A DNA stretch of 64,000 bases. It comes from Terriglobus saanensis SP1PR4. GTDB taxonomy: Bacteria > Acidobacteriota > Terriglobia > Terriglobales > Acidobacteriaceae. A program made the position numbers and the translations under genes. Positions 1 through 8,896 of this stretch are shown in pieces (position 1 is the first letter of the stretch; the number at the start of each line of letters is the position of its first letter). Below the pieces are notes generated by a model that made no database searches, was not told the DNA's origin, and saw only the letters and a list, made by a program, of their open reading frames with translations. Location: contig NC_014963.1 in NCBI RefSeq assembly GCF_000179915.2, positions 558,001 to 622,000 on the forward strand, read 5' to 3'.

Positions 1-199
1 TTTGAAACTTTCATGAAGGACAACGGCGGAGTATCCCGCCGCTCACCCAGTTGCATTTGGCCGCGACTTAGCCCGTGGTGTATCTCTCTGCATCTTTATG
101 CACCGAGTTACATGGCGGAAGAAGTTACCCCAAGGCGATTTCGGTGAAGTATGTCCATAAGTATCTGAGTTTTATATTCTTCGGAGGCATGAACAAGAT
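1..199. other. Leader region before first receptor gene
   Basis: No gene is supported here. A 6-bp inverted repeat (CGGCGG / CCGCCG, loop of 6) at 24-41 could be the end of a transcript entering from the left, but it has no T-run. A strong Shine-Dalgarno core GGAGG lies at 183-187, just before the receptor gene. A weak promoter-like pair (TTGGCC at 57-62, TATCTC at 81-86, spacer 18) is visible but not convincing. Confidence 0.35.
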
Positions 200-3100
200 A
201 TGCATTGTAATTTCCAGATATCCCCAGTTGCTCGCAGGTGCCGCTCTCTCGCGCTCTTTCTTCTGCTCTTTATCGCGTTTGGAGTTTCTTTGGCCCAGTC
301 GAACTACGGAGCGCTCCGTGGAATCGTGACGGACCTTCAAGGTGCAACGCTTCCGAATAGCGAGGTAACGCTCACTTCTCAGGCGACAAAGCTTTCGAGA
401 AAAACAAAATCGAACGGTGCGGGAGAGTATGTTTTCAATGCGGTCGATCCGGGCAAGTATACGATCACTGCGACTTCGTCAGGCTTTCGCGCCATCGAGC
501 AGACCGGCGTTACTGTGGATACGGGAAACACGCTCAATATCGATTTGAAGCTTTCGGTCGGTGCAGCCACGGACAGTGTGGAAGTAAGTGCGGCAGAGCC
601 ACTGGTGGACAATGGTACCTCTTATAACGGTCAGATGATCGATTCGCAGAAGCTGCAGAATCTGCCAAATCCCGGTCGAAATCCTTTTCTCTTTTCCAAG
701 CTCGACAATGCTGTGACGCCTGTCGGCGATCCGCGTTTCGTTCGTTTCCAGGACCAGAGCGGATCTTCCACGATCTCCATTGCCGGTGCGCCGCTTAGCT
801 CGAACAACTACTCGATTGATGGTGTGCCGATTACTGACTTCAGTAATCGCGCTGTGATTATTCCCAGTATCGAGGGTGTGGATGAAGTCAAGCTGCAGGC
901 CAACACTTACGATGGCGAGATAGGACGTACCAGTGGAGGTATGTTCAACACGACTCTCAAGTCGGGAACGACTTCACTGCATGGCGTACTGCAGGGTGAA
1001 ACCCGCCAGACCAACTGGGGCGCAAATCTCTTCTTCAATAACCACCATGCCGGCACTGCGGCCGACCCCAAGGTTCCCCGCGGCGCAGCCGAGTTTTATA
1101 GCTATGTCGGTAGCCTGTCTGGTCCAATTCCTCTCCCGTCTTTTCTCGGCGGCAAGGACAAGACCTTCTTCGCAATTACCGAAGAAGGATATCGGCAGCG
1201 GTCTCCCATCACGACAAACTCTTACGTCGTTCCAACCGATAAACAGAGAGCTGGTGACTTTTCCGAGATTGGAACTGTTACCGGTCCGACCACGTGCGCG
1301 CTGGGTTCCAATGGAACCGATACCATTTGCATCAAGAATCCTAATACCGGTCTCTATTTTGCCAATAACAATCTCGCTGGCTTCATCAATCCAGTGGGAC
1401 AGCAGTTGGTCAACGCTTATCCGCACGCCAACAGCAGCGTGACGAAGTATGCAGCCACGAACTTTACGGGTCAGGACACACTTGGAGATCGTGCCGATGA
1501 GTTCAACGGCAAGCTGACGCATCAGTTCGGTAGCCGTTGGTTAGCGGACTTCTACTATCTTCATTACGGAAGCAAAGAGCCGGGTGGGAACTCCCTGACC
1601 ACTCCCGCCGGCAGCTCGTCCTCTTACCTGCTTTACCGTAAAGTGGACGCGATTGGTATTCAAAATACGATCACTTTGAATCCGACGACGCTCCTCACCG
1701 TCGGCTTTGGATTCAATCGCTTCCCGAACGATACCCAGGACATCAGCAAAGGGTTCAACCAGGCGACCCTTGGTTTTCCCTCCACCTATGTATCTGCTCT
1801 GAGCAAAACGGGATTTCCTGCCATCACTGCGGATTCAGGATTGTCCGCCGAAGGAACTTCGAACTCCGGTCCCGCTGTGTACTTCTCAAGAAACTTTGTG
1901 GTGGGTCTGTCCAAAAGCATTGGAAAGCATAGCTTGAAGACCGGCTATGTTTATCGTGCGATCAGCCTTACCTTTACAAGTCTTAGCAATACCAGCGGCA
2001 CCTTTGCGTTCGACCGCACTCTGACGGCGGGCGCACTCACGGGTTCTACAGCGACCGCGGCCGGCGCGACAGCTGCCGATATGCTCCTGGGTTATCCCAC
2101 CACTGGTTCATTGGTTATTCCTGCGAAGCTGGCGATCACCACGGCCTATCAGGCGACTTATCTACAGGACGATTGGCGTGTTACTCCCAAGCTAACGCTC
2201 AATCTTGGATTCCGTTATGAGTATGAGCCCGGTGTTCATGAACGTGACAATCACTATGCTGTTGGATTTGATCGTAATGCCACCTACGCTGCTTTCGGGA
2301 CCGGTCCTTCCGCGACCGGCGGCGTGATGTTCGCGGGTCAGAATGGTTACGGCACGAGCACGGGCAACATGGGCAGCAAGTACTCTCCGCGCGCGGGCTT
2401 CGCTTATGCTCTGGATGAGAAGACAGTTGTTCGCGGTGGCTATGGCGTCTTCTACATGCCGCTCGTTTACGCTGGAAACTCCGCTCTTGCCCCTGGCTAC
2501 GTTTTGACGAACAGTATCCTCTCGCAGTCAGGTGTTCCGACGATCAGCCTGAGCAATCCCTTCCCGAACCTCAAAACGCAGGCAACTGGGAATGCGAATG
2601 GCCTGAGCCAGAATATCGGAACGACATTGACCGTAATTGACCAAAACCGTCGCTCGCCAATTTACAATTCTTACTCTTTCGGAATTGAACATGAGTTCCC
2701 TCTTGGCATAGCTATGAAGTTAGGCTACGTGGGTGGTCACGGACGCAATCTTCCTAATAGTGTCAACATAAACCAGCTCAATAGCAGCCAATTAGCCTTG
2801 GGTTCGACACTGACGAGTAAGGTTGCGAACAAGTACGCTGGCCTGGGTAACTTCAGCACTGGAACGGTCAATCTGGCGCAGACTTTGCTGCCCTTCCCGC
2901 AGTACCAGGGAATCACGGACTCGATAAGCAATGGAGTCTCGGACTACAACTCGCTTGATCTCAAGGTGCAGAAGCGTATGAGCATGGGACTCACTCTCCT
3001 TGCCGCTTACACATGGTCTGCAAACTGGGACAACATTGTAGGCGCCTATGGATCTTCAAACACGCTCAATCCTGGTAATAACGGACCGCAGGACATCAAC

Positions 3101-3718
3101 AACTTTGCACCAGAGTATGCGCGCGCGACGAACAATATTCCTAACCGCTTCACGGTCGCTGGAACTTATGAGCTACCCTTTGGTCGTGGTAAGACCTTCC
3201 TCGGGCACGACAACCGCCTGGTCGATCTTCTCGTTGGAGGTTGGAGATTCAACGACGTCATGATTATTCAGAATGGTGGACCGTTGCCGCTTACGCAAGG
3301 AACGAATAACAACTCGACCTACGGATTTTTAACACAGCGTCCCACGATGATTCCCGGCGTGAATGCCTGCCGTTCCGGGCGCCCTCAGGATCGCCTGGGC
3401 GATAGCTCTGCGCCCACCACGTATTTCAACAAGGCAGCATTCACCACGACACCGGCATATGCTCTGGGCAACCAACCGCGTACGAGCAACTGCTATGGAC
3501 CGGGGTACATCAACTCCGATCTTTCTCTCAACAAGGACTTTCGTGTAACGGAACGAGTGCACGCAGAGTTCCGCGCCGAAGCTCTCAACGCCTTCAATAC
3601 ACCGCAGTTTGCATTTTCTACGAGCCAGTTGGCTGTGGATACCTCCAACAGCGGAGTCATCAGCCAGACGCTTGGTTTCCCCCGCTTGATCCAGCTTGGA
3701 GGACGACTTACCTTCTAA
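200..3718 (+). CDS. TonB-dependent receptor-like outer-membrane protein with carboxypeptidase regulatory domain
   Basis: This 1172-residue protein has a signal peptide (hydrophobic run about residues 17-32, ending ...SLAQ). A carboxypeptidase regulatory-like beta-sandwich follows at about 35-115 (NYGALRGIVTDLQGATLPN onward). Then come a plug-like segment and a long beta-barrel ending in an aromatic residue (...GGRLTF), the usual outer-membrane insertion signal. The architecture is that of the Oar/TonB-dependent receptor-like proteins expanded in Acidobacteriota, thought to import glycans or other large nutrients with TonB energy. The substrate cannot be read from the sequence. The gene stands alone and a strong hairpin follows it. 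The start at 200 is the only in-frame ATG before the signal peptide, but its GGAGG lies 12 nt upstream. An out-of-frame ATG at 189 lies closer. Confidence 0.9.
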   Translation: MHCNFQISPVARRCRSLALFLLLFIAFGVSLAQSNYGALRGIVTDLQGATLPNSEVTLTSQATKLSRKTKSNGAGEYVFNAVDPGKYTITATSSGFRAIEQTGVTVDTGNTLNIDLKLSVGAATDSVEVSAAEPLVDNGTSYNGQMIDSQKLQNLPNPGRNPFLFSKLDNAVTPVGDPRFVRFQDQSGSSTISIAGAPLSSNNYSIDGVPITDFSNRAVIIPSIEGVDEVKLQANTYDGEIGRTSGGMFNTTLKSGTTSLHGVLQGETRQTNWGANLFFNNHHAGTAADPKVPRGAAEFYSYVGSLSGPIPLPSFLGGKDKTFFAITEEGYRQRSPITTNSYVVPTDKQRAGDFSEIGTVTGPTTCALGSNGTDTICIKNPNTGLYFANNNLAGFINPVGQQLVNAYPHANSSVTKYAATNFTGQDTLGDRADEFNGKLTHQFGSRWLADFYYLHYGSKEPGGNSLTTPAGSSSSYLLYRKVDAIGIQNTITLNPTTLLTVGFGFNRFPNDTQDISKGFNQATLGFPSTYVSALSKTGFPAITADSGLSAEGTSNSGPAVYFSRNFVVGLSKSIGKHSLKTGYVYRAISLTFTSLSNTSGTFAFDRTLTAGALTGSTATAAGATAADMLLGYPTTGSLVIPAKLAITTAYQATYLQDDWRVTPKLTLNLGFRYEYEPGVHERDNHYAVGFDRNATYAAFGTGPSATGGVMFAGQNGYGTSTGNMGSKYSPRAGFAYALDEKTVVRGGYGVFYMPLVYAGNSALAPGYVLTNSILSQSGVPTISLSNPFPNLKTQATGNANGLSQNIGTTLTVIDQNRRSPIYNSYSFGIEHEFPLGIAMKLGYVGGHGRNLPNSVNINQLNSSQLALGSTLTSKVANKYAGLGNFSTGTVNLAQTLLPFPQYQGITDSISNGVSDYNSLDLKVQKRMSMGLTLLAAYTWSANWDNIVGAYGSSNTLNPGNNGPQDINNFAPEYARATNNIPNRFTVAGTYELPFGRGKTFLGHDNRLVDLLVGGWRFNDVMIIQNGGPLPLTQGTNNNSTYGFLTQRPTMIPGVNACRSGRPQDRLGDSSAPTTYFNKAAFTTTPAYALGNQPRTSNCYGPGYINSDLSLNKDFRVTERVHAEFRAEALNAFNTPQFAFSTSQLAVDTSNSGVISQTLGFPRLIQLGGRLTF

Positions 3719-3729
3719 CTTGTAAAAGC

Positions 3730-3766
3730 GCAAAGAAACGGCAGCCTTCGGGCTGCCGTTCTTTGC
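3730..3766. terminator. Bidirectional hairpin terminator
   Basis: A 10-bp GC-rich stem (AACGGCAGCC / GGCTGCCGTT) with a TTCG tetraloop is extended by GCAAAG / CTTTGC across a one-base bulge. It sits 11 nt after the receptor stop codon and 21 nt beyond the stop of the convergent radical SAM gene, so it can serve both. The T-run is poor in both directions. Confidence 0.75.
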
Positions 3767-3787
3767 GTAACTTAGTCAGTTCATTCG

Positions 3788-5353
3788 CTAAATTCTGTTT
3801 GAGATTTGTACCTGAGTCAGTTGTGGACGCACCTTGGCGCGCGGTTCCCATGTTGGATAGATGAGTTCTGGCATGGGCTTGGACTGGAAGATTTTGCGCG
3901 TCTGGCGAGCAATCCAGCGGGCGGAAGATTTCGCTTTCTTGCGTCGTGCACTGTCGGTTGAGATGCCGGTGCCTGCATACATCTGGCGATAGAGCTTGGA
4001 GAGTAGAACGAAGGCGACGCGCGCGCGCAGGGTGGGTGTGCAGGCTGAGCGTTTCCAGACAGCGCTGAGGTCGTAGAAGCGGTCCCAGACGCCCTGCGTG
4101 CGTTCGCGGATTTCGTCTGAGCTCATGGATGGATGCGGCGTGAACATCTTGGGGCGAATGGCTGTGGGGATGAGCCAGTAGCGCGTGATGGGAATGTCTC
4201 CGACCATCTCTGGATTCTCAGCTTGTTCTTTTTCCCATCGGCCGAAGTCGACGGTGCCGGGGAAGGGAGTCATCATGACGAACTGTGCGAAGGTGACGCC
4301 TGCTTTGAGCGCGAGTTCGACGGTGGCTCCAAAGGTACTCGGCTTGTCCGTGGGCAGGCCGAAGATAAAAGAACCCAGGACGTGAACGCCGTGTTCGCGG
4401 AAGGTCTGGAGTTGCTGCACGAGACGGTCGCCGGAGTAGTTGAAGTCTTTGAAGACGGCTTTGAGGCCTTCGGGGGTGACGGCCTCAACGCCGACGAGTG
4501 CACCCTTGATGTTGGCGCGGCGCATGGCGTCGAGGTACTCGGTGTCTTCGGCGGACTCCATGGTGATCTGGGTGAAGAAGACCATGTCCTTGGGCAGCTT
4601 GGCGAGTTCGGCCATGAGGGAGAAGCGTTCCGCGCGGATGGCAAGAAGCGATTCCAATTTTTCCGCGTTGTTCTGCTCGCGGGCGAGACGGAGGTCCGTG
4701 AGCGTGACGGGGTAGAAGTTGTCGTCCGCGAGGGCGATGAAGCGGAAGCCAAGGCGGCGGAGATCGATGATTTCGTCGATAACCTTTTCGAAGGAGCGCT
4801 GCCGAGGCTTTTGTCCGTCGGTGCGCCAGACGGAGCAGAAAGAGCAGTGCTTGGGGCATCCTCGGATGGTCTGTACGGAGGCCCACATATATTTGTCGGT
4901 CTGCATGAGGTCCCAGCGGGCGGCGAGGAAGTCGTCCCCTTCGATCTTGCCGCCGTCGTAGATTCTGCCCGCACATCCGGCCTGAATGTCGCGGAGGACT
5001 TGTCCCCAGGCGATGTCGCCGTCACCTTTGACGACGACGTCTGCGGCGCCGTACTCGAAGGGCTCCTCGGGGAAGAGCGTGGCGTGAATGCCGCCATAGA
5101 CGACGGTGGCGCCGCGTTCGTGCGCGAGCTTGCCGACTTCGTAGCCGCGCAGGGCGTTTCCGGTGTGGACGCTGATGCCGACGATGTCGCCGGCGTGAAT
5201 GGTTTCGGGATCGAGCTGTTCAATCGACTCGTCGACGAGGGTGGGGTCGCCCATGGAGCGAGGTGTAGCTGCGGCCAGAACGAAGAGCCAACGCGGCGTG
5301 ATCACGGCGGTTCCAAAGGAGTTATCGCTTGGATTAATGAGGTGCACAATCAT
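3788..5353 (-). CDS. B12-binding-domain radical SAM protein
   Basis: This is a 521-residue protein. The N-terminal ~130 residues form a Rossmann-like cobalamin-binding fold (VGISVHTGNALRG, then VVYGGIHATLFPEEP). The radical SAM cluster motif CxxxCxxC follows at C166, C170 and C173 (GCPKHCSFC), binding the 4Fe-4S cluster that cleaves S-adenosylmethionine. The C-terminal part (...PFPGTVDFGRW...) matches the BchE/HpnJ-like class. The DxHxxG cobalamin-ligating motif of methionine synthase is absent, as is common in this class. Family members methylate or rearrange unactivated carbons in lipids, pigments or antibiotics. The substrate here is unknown. The frame is open to an ATG at 5473, but the extra 40 residues look non-coding. 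The ATG at 5353 begins the fold directly (MIVHLINPSD) and has GGGAG 8 nt upstream. It is divergent from the amine oxidase gene. Confidence 0.85.
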   Translation of the reverse strand: MIVHLINPSDNSFGTAVITPRWLFVLAAATPRSMGDPTLVDESIEQLDPETIHAGDIVGISVHTGNALRGYEVGKLAHERGATVVYGGIHATLFPEEPFEYGAADVVVKGDGDIAWGQVLRDIQAGCAGRIYDGGKIEGDDFLAARWDLMQTDKYMWASVQTIRGCPKHCSFCSVWRTDGQKPRQRSFEKVIDEIIDLRRLGFRFIALADDNFYPVTLTDLRLAREQNNAEKLESLLAIRAERFSLMAELAKLPKDMVFFTQITMESAEDTEYLDAMRRANIKGALVGVEAVTPEGLKAVFKDFNYSGDRLVQQLQTFREHGVHVLGSFIFGLPTDKPSTFGATVELALKAGVTFAQFVMMTPFPGTVDFGRWEKEQAENPEMVGDIPITRYWLIPTAIRPKMFTPHPSMSSDEIRERTQGVWDRFYDLSAVWKRSACTPTLRARVAFVLLSKLYRQMYAGTGISTDSARRKKAKSSARWIARQTRKIFQSKPMPELIYPTWEPRAKVRPQLTQVQISNRI

Positions 5354-5673
5354 ACGCGGCGCTCCCAGCATTCGGTAGCCCCTGGGCCTGAAGTAGCGGC
5401 GATCCCCAGAGGAGGTGAAGTGCATGGTTGCGCCCAGCGAAAGATCGTTTCGCGCGAGGCTGTCTGAAAGCATACGCCTTGTGTTTTCTTTCAGGCATAA
5501 CCTTGCGCCCGATTTTCAACCGGATTTGTAAACGCAAATTCGGTTTTGGTAGGACAAAAGGGCCTTTCGCTTGTTTTTCTCTGTGTCATGATGGGAGAAA
5601 CTTTGCCAAATCCTTCTGACCATTGGGCCCTACGCGGTGCTCACTGCGAAATTTCTATCTAAGAGGAACTCGA
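5354..5673. other. Divergent intergenic region with inverted repeats
   Basis: This 320-bp stretch separates the radical SAM gene from the amine oxidase gene and must hold their promoters. Two inverted repeats stand out. One has arms ACCGGATTTG / CAAATTCGGT with a 6-nt loop at 5519-5544 (10 bp, one G-T wobble). The other has CTGAAAG / CTTTCAG arms at 5464-5494. I see no convincing gene in it and no clear -35/-10 pair. Confidence 0.45.
5519..5544. promoter_or_regulatory. 10-bp inverted repeat, possible operator
   Basis: The arms pair over 10 positions with a single G-T wobble and a TAAACG loop, followed by TTTT on the plus strand. Its place in a divergent promoter region suggests a regulator site or a short leader hairpin. 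No regulator gene is adjacent, so the role is open. Confidence 0.35.
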
Positions 5674-7638
5674 TTGAAGTTACTGAATGTTGCAGGGTAC
5701 GTCTTATTGGCTTCCGTTCTTTGTCCCTTGGCGATGCATTCGCAGGCGCGTGTGCCGCAGCATCCGCTGGATGCGCTGACGACTGAAGAGTATTGGGAAG
5801 CTCATGAGGTCCTGCAGAAGAGCGGGCACCTTTCGGAGAAGACGTACGTCTCCACGCTGCTGCTGCATGAGCCGCTGAAGAGCACGGTGCTTGCCTGGAA
5901 GGAAGGGGATGCGATTCCTCGGGAGGCGGATATCGTTCTTGAGGCTGAGGGCAAGACGGTGGAGGCGCGCGTCGATCTGGCAGCACACAAGCTTGAGTTC
6001 TGGAAGGTGATCGAAGGGGCGCAGGCTCCGTTTACGAATACCGAGATGGACGCGATTGCGGAGGTGTCAAAGAAAGATCCCCGCGTTCTGGCCGGATTGA
6101 AGGCACGCGGGATTACGGACCTGAGCACGGTGCATTGCCAGCCCATTCCTCTCACCTTTCGCGTGTTTCCGGAGGAGGAGGGTCACCGCATCGGTTACGG
6201 AACGTGTACGGACGAACGTGGTGCGTATCACTACTGGGGCAGGACGATTGAAAATCTCTACATCCTTGTCGATGTGACGGCAGAGAAGGTCTTGAGCGTC
6301 GTGGATCGCGGGCCGATACCCATGCCCACCGGGGATGCGAGTTTTGAAGAATCGGAGGCAATGCCGCGGGAGGGCACAACGCCGCTGCTGGTGACGCAGC
6401 CGATGGGGCCCGGCTACAAGATCGACAAGGGCGAAGTGTCGTGGCAGAACTGGAACTTCCGCTTTCGCATAGACCCGCGCGTCGGTGCAGTGGTGAACCT
6501 GGTGAAGTACAAGGACGGGGAGCGGCTGCGGTCGGTGATGTATGAGGGGTCGCTTTCGGAGATGTACGTTCCTTATATGGATAAGGATCAGGGATGGAGC
6601 TGGCGGGCGTTTCTGGATGCGGGAGAGTTTCTGATGGGTGGGCTGTTCAAGCCGCTGACGTCGGACGATTGCCCGGACCGGGCGCAGTACTTCAATGGAT
6701 TGGTGCCTTCGGATACAGGCAGTCCGATGCTGAAGCCTCGATTGGCATGTATGTTTGAGCGGACGCTCGACAATCCTGCGTGGAGACACGGAGAGCCCGA
6801 TCTGACGAGTGGACGGCCCAGCCGGGAGCTTGTGTTGCGCACGGCTGCGGTGGTGGGGAACTACGACTACATACTGGACTGGGTTTTCCAGCAGGATGGA
6901 ACGATTCGCGTAGCTGTGGGTGCGACCGGAATCGTGGAGACGAAGGGTGTGAAGGAAGACCACGTGGAGCATGCCATGGGGGACGGTCCGCCGAAGCCTG
7001 AGTATGGAACGCTGGTCGCGCCGCACCTTCTGGCCGTGAATCATGACCATTACTTTTCGTATCGGCTGGATCTGGATGTGGACGGGCAGAATAACAGTTT
7101 TATGATCGACCGGCTTGTTCCGCAAAAGGTTGAAGGCGCTGTCCGGAAGAGTATCTGGGCGGATGAGTCGTCGATGGCGCATACGGAGAAGGACGCGATT
7201 CTGGATCTCGATCCGAAGCGGCCGGGGATGTGGCACTTTATCAACCCCGCGCAGCACGGTGCGATGGGATATCCGACGGGCTACGAGATCATGCCGGGAG
7301 CGACGGGCGTTGCATTCGCTGCGGCTGACGATCCCGCGCAACGCATGGGGCAGTTCGCGACGCACCAGATCTGGGTGACTCCATATGTGCCGGAGGAGCG
7401 CTATGCGGGCGGGACCTATGTGACGAGTGGCAAGGGCATGGACGGTCTACCGGCGTGGACCGCCTTCAACCGCAGGATCGAGAACACGGACATCGTGGCC
7501 TGGTACACGCTGGGGTTTCATCACGTGGTGCGGCTGGAGGACTGGCCGGTGATGCCGACGATGTGGCATGACTTTCTGATTCGACCGATGAACTTCTTCG
7601 ACAAGAACCCCGTTCTGACGATCCCGCACCAGCCTTGA
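5674..7638 (+). CDS. Secreted copper amine oxidase (primary-amine oxidase)
   Basis: The 654-residue enzyme oxidises primary amines to aldehydes with release of ammonia and hydrogen peroxide, using copper and topaquinone. The topaquinone consensus Asn-Tyr-Asp is intact at about Y397 (VVGNYDYIL). The catalytic-base Asp is about D315 (FLDAGEFLMG). The copper ligands are H457 and H459 (NHDHYFSYRLD) and about H617 (FHHVVRLEDWPVMP). The start is a TTG at 5674 with AAGAGGA upstream. It gives a clean signal peptide (MKLLNVAGYVLLASVLCPL...HSQA), so the enzyme probably works in the periplasm. A longer TTG frame from 5623 has no ribosome site and would bury the signal peptide. No aldehyde dehydrogenase gene is next to it. 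Confidence 0.92.
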   Translation: MKLLNVAGYVLLASVLCPLAMHSQARVPQHPLDALTTEEYWEAHEVLQKSGHLSEKTYVSTLLLHEPLKSTVLAWKEGDAIPREADIVLEAEGKTVEARVDLAAHKLEFWKVIEGAQAPFTNTEMDAIAEVSKKDPRVLAGLKARGITDLSTVHCQPIPLTFRVFPEEEGHRIGYGTCTDERGAYHYWGRTIENLYILVDVTAEKVLSVVDRGPIPMPTGDASFEESEAMPREGTTPLLVTQPMGPGYKIDKGEVSWQNWNFRFRIDPRVGAVVNLVKYKDGERLRSVMYEGSLSEMYVPYMDKDQGWSWRAFLDAGEFLMGGLFKPLTSDDCPDRAQYFNGLVPSDTGSPMLKPRLACMFERTLDNPAWRHGEPDLTSGRPSRELVLRTAAVVGNYDYILDWVFQQDGTIRVAVGATGIVETKGVKEDHVEHAMGDGPPKPEYGTLVAPHLLAVNHDHYFSYRLDLDVDGQNNSFMIDRLVPQKVEGAVRKSIWADESSMAHTEKDAILDLDPKRPGMWHFINPAQHGAMGYPTGYEIMPGATGVAFAAADDPAQRMGQFATHQIWVTPYVPEERYAGGTYVTSGKGMDGLPAWTAFNRRIENTDIVAWYTLGFHHVVRLEDWPVMPTMWHDFLIRPMNFFDKNPVLTIPHQP

Positions 7639-7677
7639 GCTTGGCGGGGCGATGACGGGGTGGGGAATGCCTTAAAA

Positions 7678-7710
7678 GCGGATTCCTCCGCTTCGCTGCG
7701 GAATGACAAA
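7678..7710. repeat. REP-like intergenic palindrome
   Basis: The segment contains the imperfect palindrome TCCGC-TTCGCT-GCGGA, flanked by GATTCC and ATGACAAA. It lies between convergent genes. Intergenic palindromes of this style are often dispersed in many copies in bacterial genomes. I see only this copy in the window, so the repeat status is an inference. Confidence 0.35.
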
Positions 7711-7717
7711 TTGGGGG

Positions 7718-7734
7718 CGCTACGAAAGATAGCG
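7718..7734 (-). terminator. Short hairpin after SIS gene
   Basis: A 5-bp stem (CGCTA / TAGCG, loop 7) begins one base after the stop codon of the minus-strand SIS gene and is followed on that strand by CCCCCAATTT. It is weak as an intrinsic terminator. Confidence 0.3.
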
Positions 7735-7735
7735 T

Positions 7736-8836
7736 CTACTGCACCATCTCTCCGTAGGCAAAGCGCGGCGGAAGGCGGCAACCGTTGCGCTCGATCATGG
7801 CGAGGGTGAGCGCCTGCGGGACGAGGATGGAGGTGATCCCCTCCCATGGCTCGGAGACGGCTCCGATTTTGATGGGGAGGAGCCGGTCTGTCCGTTCGTG
7901 ATCTTCGCTTGAGATGAGGAGGACTTTGCCACCGCGCTTGTTGCACTCCGCTGCGAGCTTGAGGCCGAGGCCTGCGGCGCGTCCGAGAGCGAAGATCATG
8001 GCGACGTGGGTGCCGTCCACGTCGAGGTTCGGGCCGTGGCGGAAGCCTGCGCCGGTGTGCGGCGCGGCGCGGAAGCCGCTCATCTCGCGGATGGTGAGCG
8101 CGCCCATGATGGCCCCGCCGTATGCCGCGCCGCGGCCTACCAGTTCGATGTTTGCAGCGCCGCGTGTGAAGGCTTCGAGTTCATTCCGCATGGAGAAGAC
8201 GGGTTCGAGATGGCTGGTGAAGACGTCGATGGCGTGTTGTGCGTCGTCGAGCCATGGGTGGTTGAGGATCTCCGAGGCGAGAATGATCGTGGCGGCCGTG
8301 GAGTTGGTGTAGGTCTTGGTGGCGTTGCCATACTCCGGACCGGCGAGGATTGGGAGCTTGTTTTCTGCGAGGTTCCAGCAGGTGCTGGCGGAGTTGTTGC
8401 AGAGGAGGGCGGCTGGCTGTTTCGTGTCGCGCTTGACGAGTTCGACGAGTTCGGCGCTCTCTCCTGAGGTGGTGAGGAGGACGGAGAGCGCAGCTTCGTC
8501 CCAGACGGGTTTGCCGTAGTGGAGCCACTCTCCTGCGTCGAGGCTGAAGGCGGAGCGGCCATTCGATTGGAGGTGGATGGAGCCGCTGACGGCCGAGCAG
8601 AGCGAACCACCCATGCCAATAAAGAGTACGGGATTGGAACTATTTGCAGCGTCGCTGATCTTTTTTAGCTGTGCTTGAATGGCCGCATCGGTGGAATAGG
8701 CCACCAGGAGTTCCCGCAGGAGCGAAGGCTGTTCGCGGCACTCGTATTCGAGGATCTGTGTGCCGTCGTAGGAGAGAAGTTCTCTGGATGGCTCGATGCC
8801 GTTGATCCAACGCGGAGCGGGTTTATTCTGACTCAT
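7736..8836 (-). CDS. SIS-domain amino-sugar-phosphate isomerase/deaminase (GlmS isomerase-like, NagB-II type)
   Basis: This 366-residue protein has two sugar-isomerase domains. The first carries GMGGSLCSAVSG (about residues 85-96). The second carries GRGAAYGGAIMGALTIREMSG followed by FRHGPN, which align with the catalytic Glu and His region of the GlmS isomerase domain. The glutaminase half of GlmS is missing. Stand-alone proteins of this type act as glucosamine-6-phosphate deaminases (NagB-II) or sugar-phosphate ketol-isomerases. With a NagA-type deacetylase and a ROK kinase in the same region, deamination of glucosamine-6-phosphate to fructose-6-phosphate is the likely job. The frame extends to 8941, but the ATG at 8836 (MSQNKPAPRW) is preferred because the longer form would overlap the divergent transporter gene. 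Confidence 0.8.
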   Translation of the reverse strand: MSQNKPAPRWINGIEPSRELLSYDGTQILEYECREQPSLLRELLVAYSTDAAIQAQLKKISDAANSSNPVLFIGMGGSLCSAVSGSIHLQSNGRSAFSLDAGEWLHYGKPVWDEAALSVLLTTSGESAELVELVKRDTKQPAALLCNNSASTCWNLAENKLPILAGPEYGNATKTYTNSTAATIILASEILNHPWLDDAQHAIDVFTSHLEPVFSMRNELEAFTRGAANIELVGRGAAYGGAIMGALTIREMSGFRAAPHTGAGFRHGPNLDVDGTHVAMIFALGRAAGLGLKLAAECNKRGGKVLLISSEDHERTDRLLPIKIGAVSEPWEGITSILVPQALTLAMIERNGCRLPPRFAYGEMVQ

Positions 8837-8896
8837 CGATTTCTTTCTTGTTCTAGGCCAAATGACTCGCGGTAGAGGCGACGTCCAAAGGCTATC

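Noticed and set aside
4133-5467. 444-codon open frame on the plus strand
   Set aside because: It is antisense to the radical SAM gene, has Glu/Gly/Val-rich low-complexity translation and no family motif. High-GC third positions produce such mirror frames.
6067-7365. 432-codon open frame on the minus strand
   Set aside because: It is antisense to the amine oxidase, whose copper and topaquinone motifs fix the true frame.
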